64,000 nucleotides of DNA, taken from assembly GCA_947488295.1 (NCBI GenBank), contig CANKYU010000002.1, positions 930,001 to 994,000 of the forward strand, written 5' to 3'. The notes below the pieces were generated by a model. The model was not told where the DNA came from. It worked only from the letters and a program-made list of their open reading frames with translations, and made no database searches. This stretch comes from an uncultured Anderseniella sp. (lineage in GTDB: Bacteria > Pseudomonadota > Alphaproteobacteria > Rhizobiales > Aestuariivirgaceae). A program made the translations under genes and the position numbers. Each line of letters opens with the position of its first letter. Within the stretch, counting starts at the first letter, position 1. Of this stretch, positions 63,960 to 64,000 are shown in pieces.

Positions 63960-64000
63960 GTGTTTCGACGGACATAAAGCACAAAAAAGCGGAAGGCCTG

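Overview
The window reads as about 64 kb of chromosome from an alphaproteobacterium, most likely of the Hyphomicrobiales type. The coding sequence is GC-rich. Supporting markers are a lolA-ftsK-amtB-glnK-tesB order, a 180-kDa class NAD-glutamate dehydrogenase, a DUF1674 SDHAF4-like protein, a DUF971/Trm112/LON-domain/thioredoxin run, and a CHASE2 adenylate cyclase paired with a FecR protein. This placement is inference from gene content. No rRNA is present and no species can be named.

Layout, left to right. Positions 1-10.5 kb are housekeeping: lolA (cut by the window edge), ftsK, the ammonium module glnK-amtB with a sigma-54-like promoter and a strong terminator, tesB, a UbiH-type hydroxylase, DUF971, Trm112, a LON-domain protein, a CnoX-type thioredoxin, a YbaK/ProX deacylase and tRNA-Gly(GCC). 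From the 3' end of that tRNA to about 30.1 kb lies an accessory segment. Its far edge carries a degraded second copy of the tRNA 3' end (35 of 40 bases, direct orientation). It holds four things: a tight four-gene operon (ketoacyl synthase III, SDR, metallo-beta-lactamase-fold enzyme, adenylate-forming enzyme) facing a TetR regulator across two identical inverted operators; the parts of a Dlt-like envelope modification system (serine-coded adenylation protein, transporter-SGNH fusion, MBOAT, carrier protein); a signalling block (PAS histidine kinase, receiver, receiver-GGDEF-EAL); and an AvcD/DcdV-type antiphage deaminase with a divergent 59-residue ORF.

The deaminase sits in a 2.55-kb insertion at the 3' end of prfC. 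The last 330 bp of prfC occur twice, at about 99% identity, once in the intact gene and once as a displaced fragment beside the carrier-protein gene. No integrase is visible in this window.

Positions 31.9-45.7 kb return to housekeeping: an AhpD-like peroxidase, NAD-GDH, YbjQ, purH, heparinase II/III, rsmB, htpX, DUF1674, argG and a small hypothetical. From 45.9 to 52.5 kb is a type I restriction-modification island (GIY-YIG protein, hsdM, hsdS, hsdR) with a broken gene tail at its right edge. The rest holds typA, an M3 peptidase whose 3' end has been tandemly duplicated together with palindromic repeats, a secreted hypothetical, ppa, folD, yggT, and an envelope/cAMP operon (TPR-beta-barrel protein, FecR protein, CHASE2 adenylate cyclase).

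The best candidates for something undescribed are the Dlt-like serine esterification system with its transporter-SGNH fusion and the integrase-less prfC insertion carrying the deaminase and a small partner ORF. The four-gene condensing-enzyme operon with its paired operators comes next.
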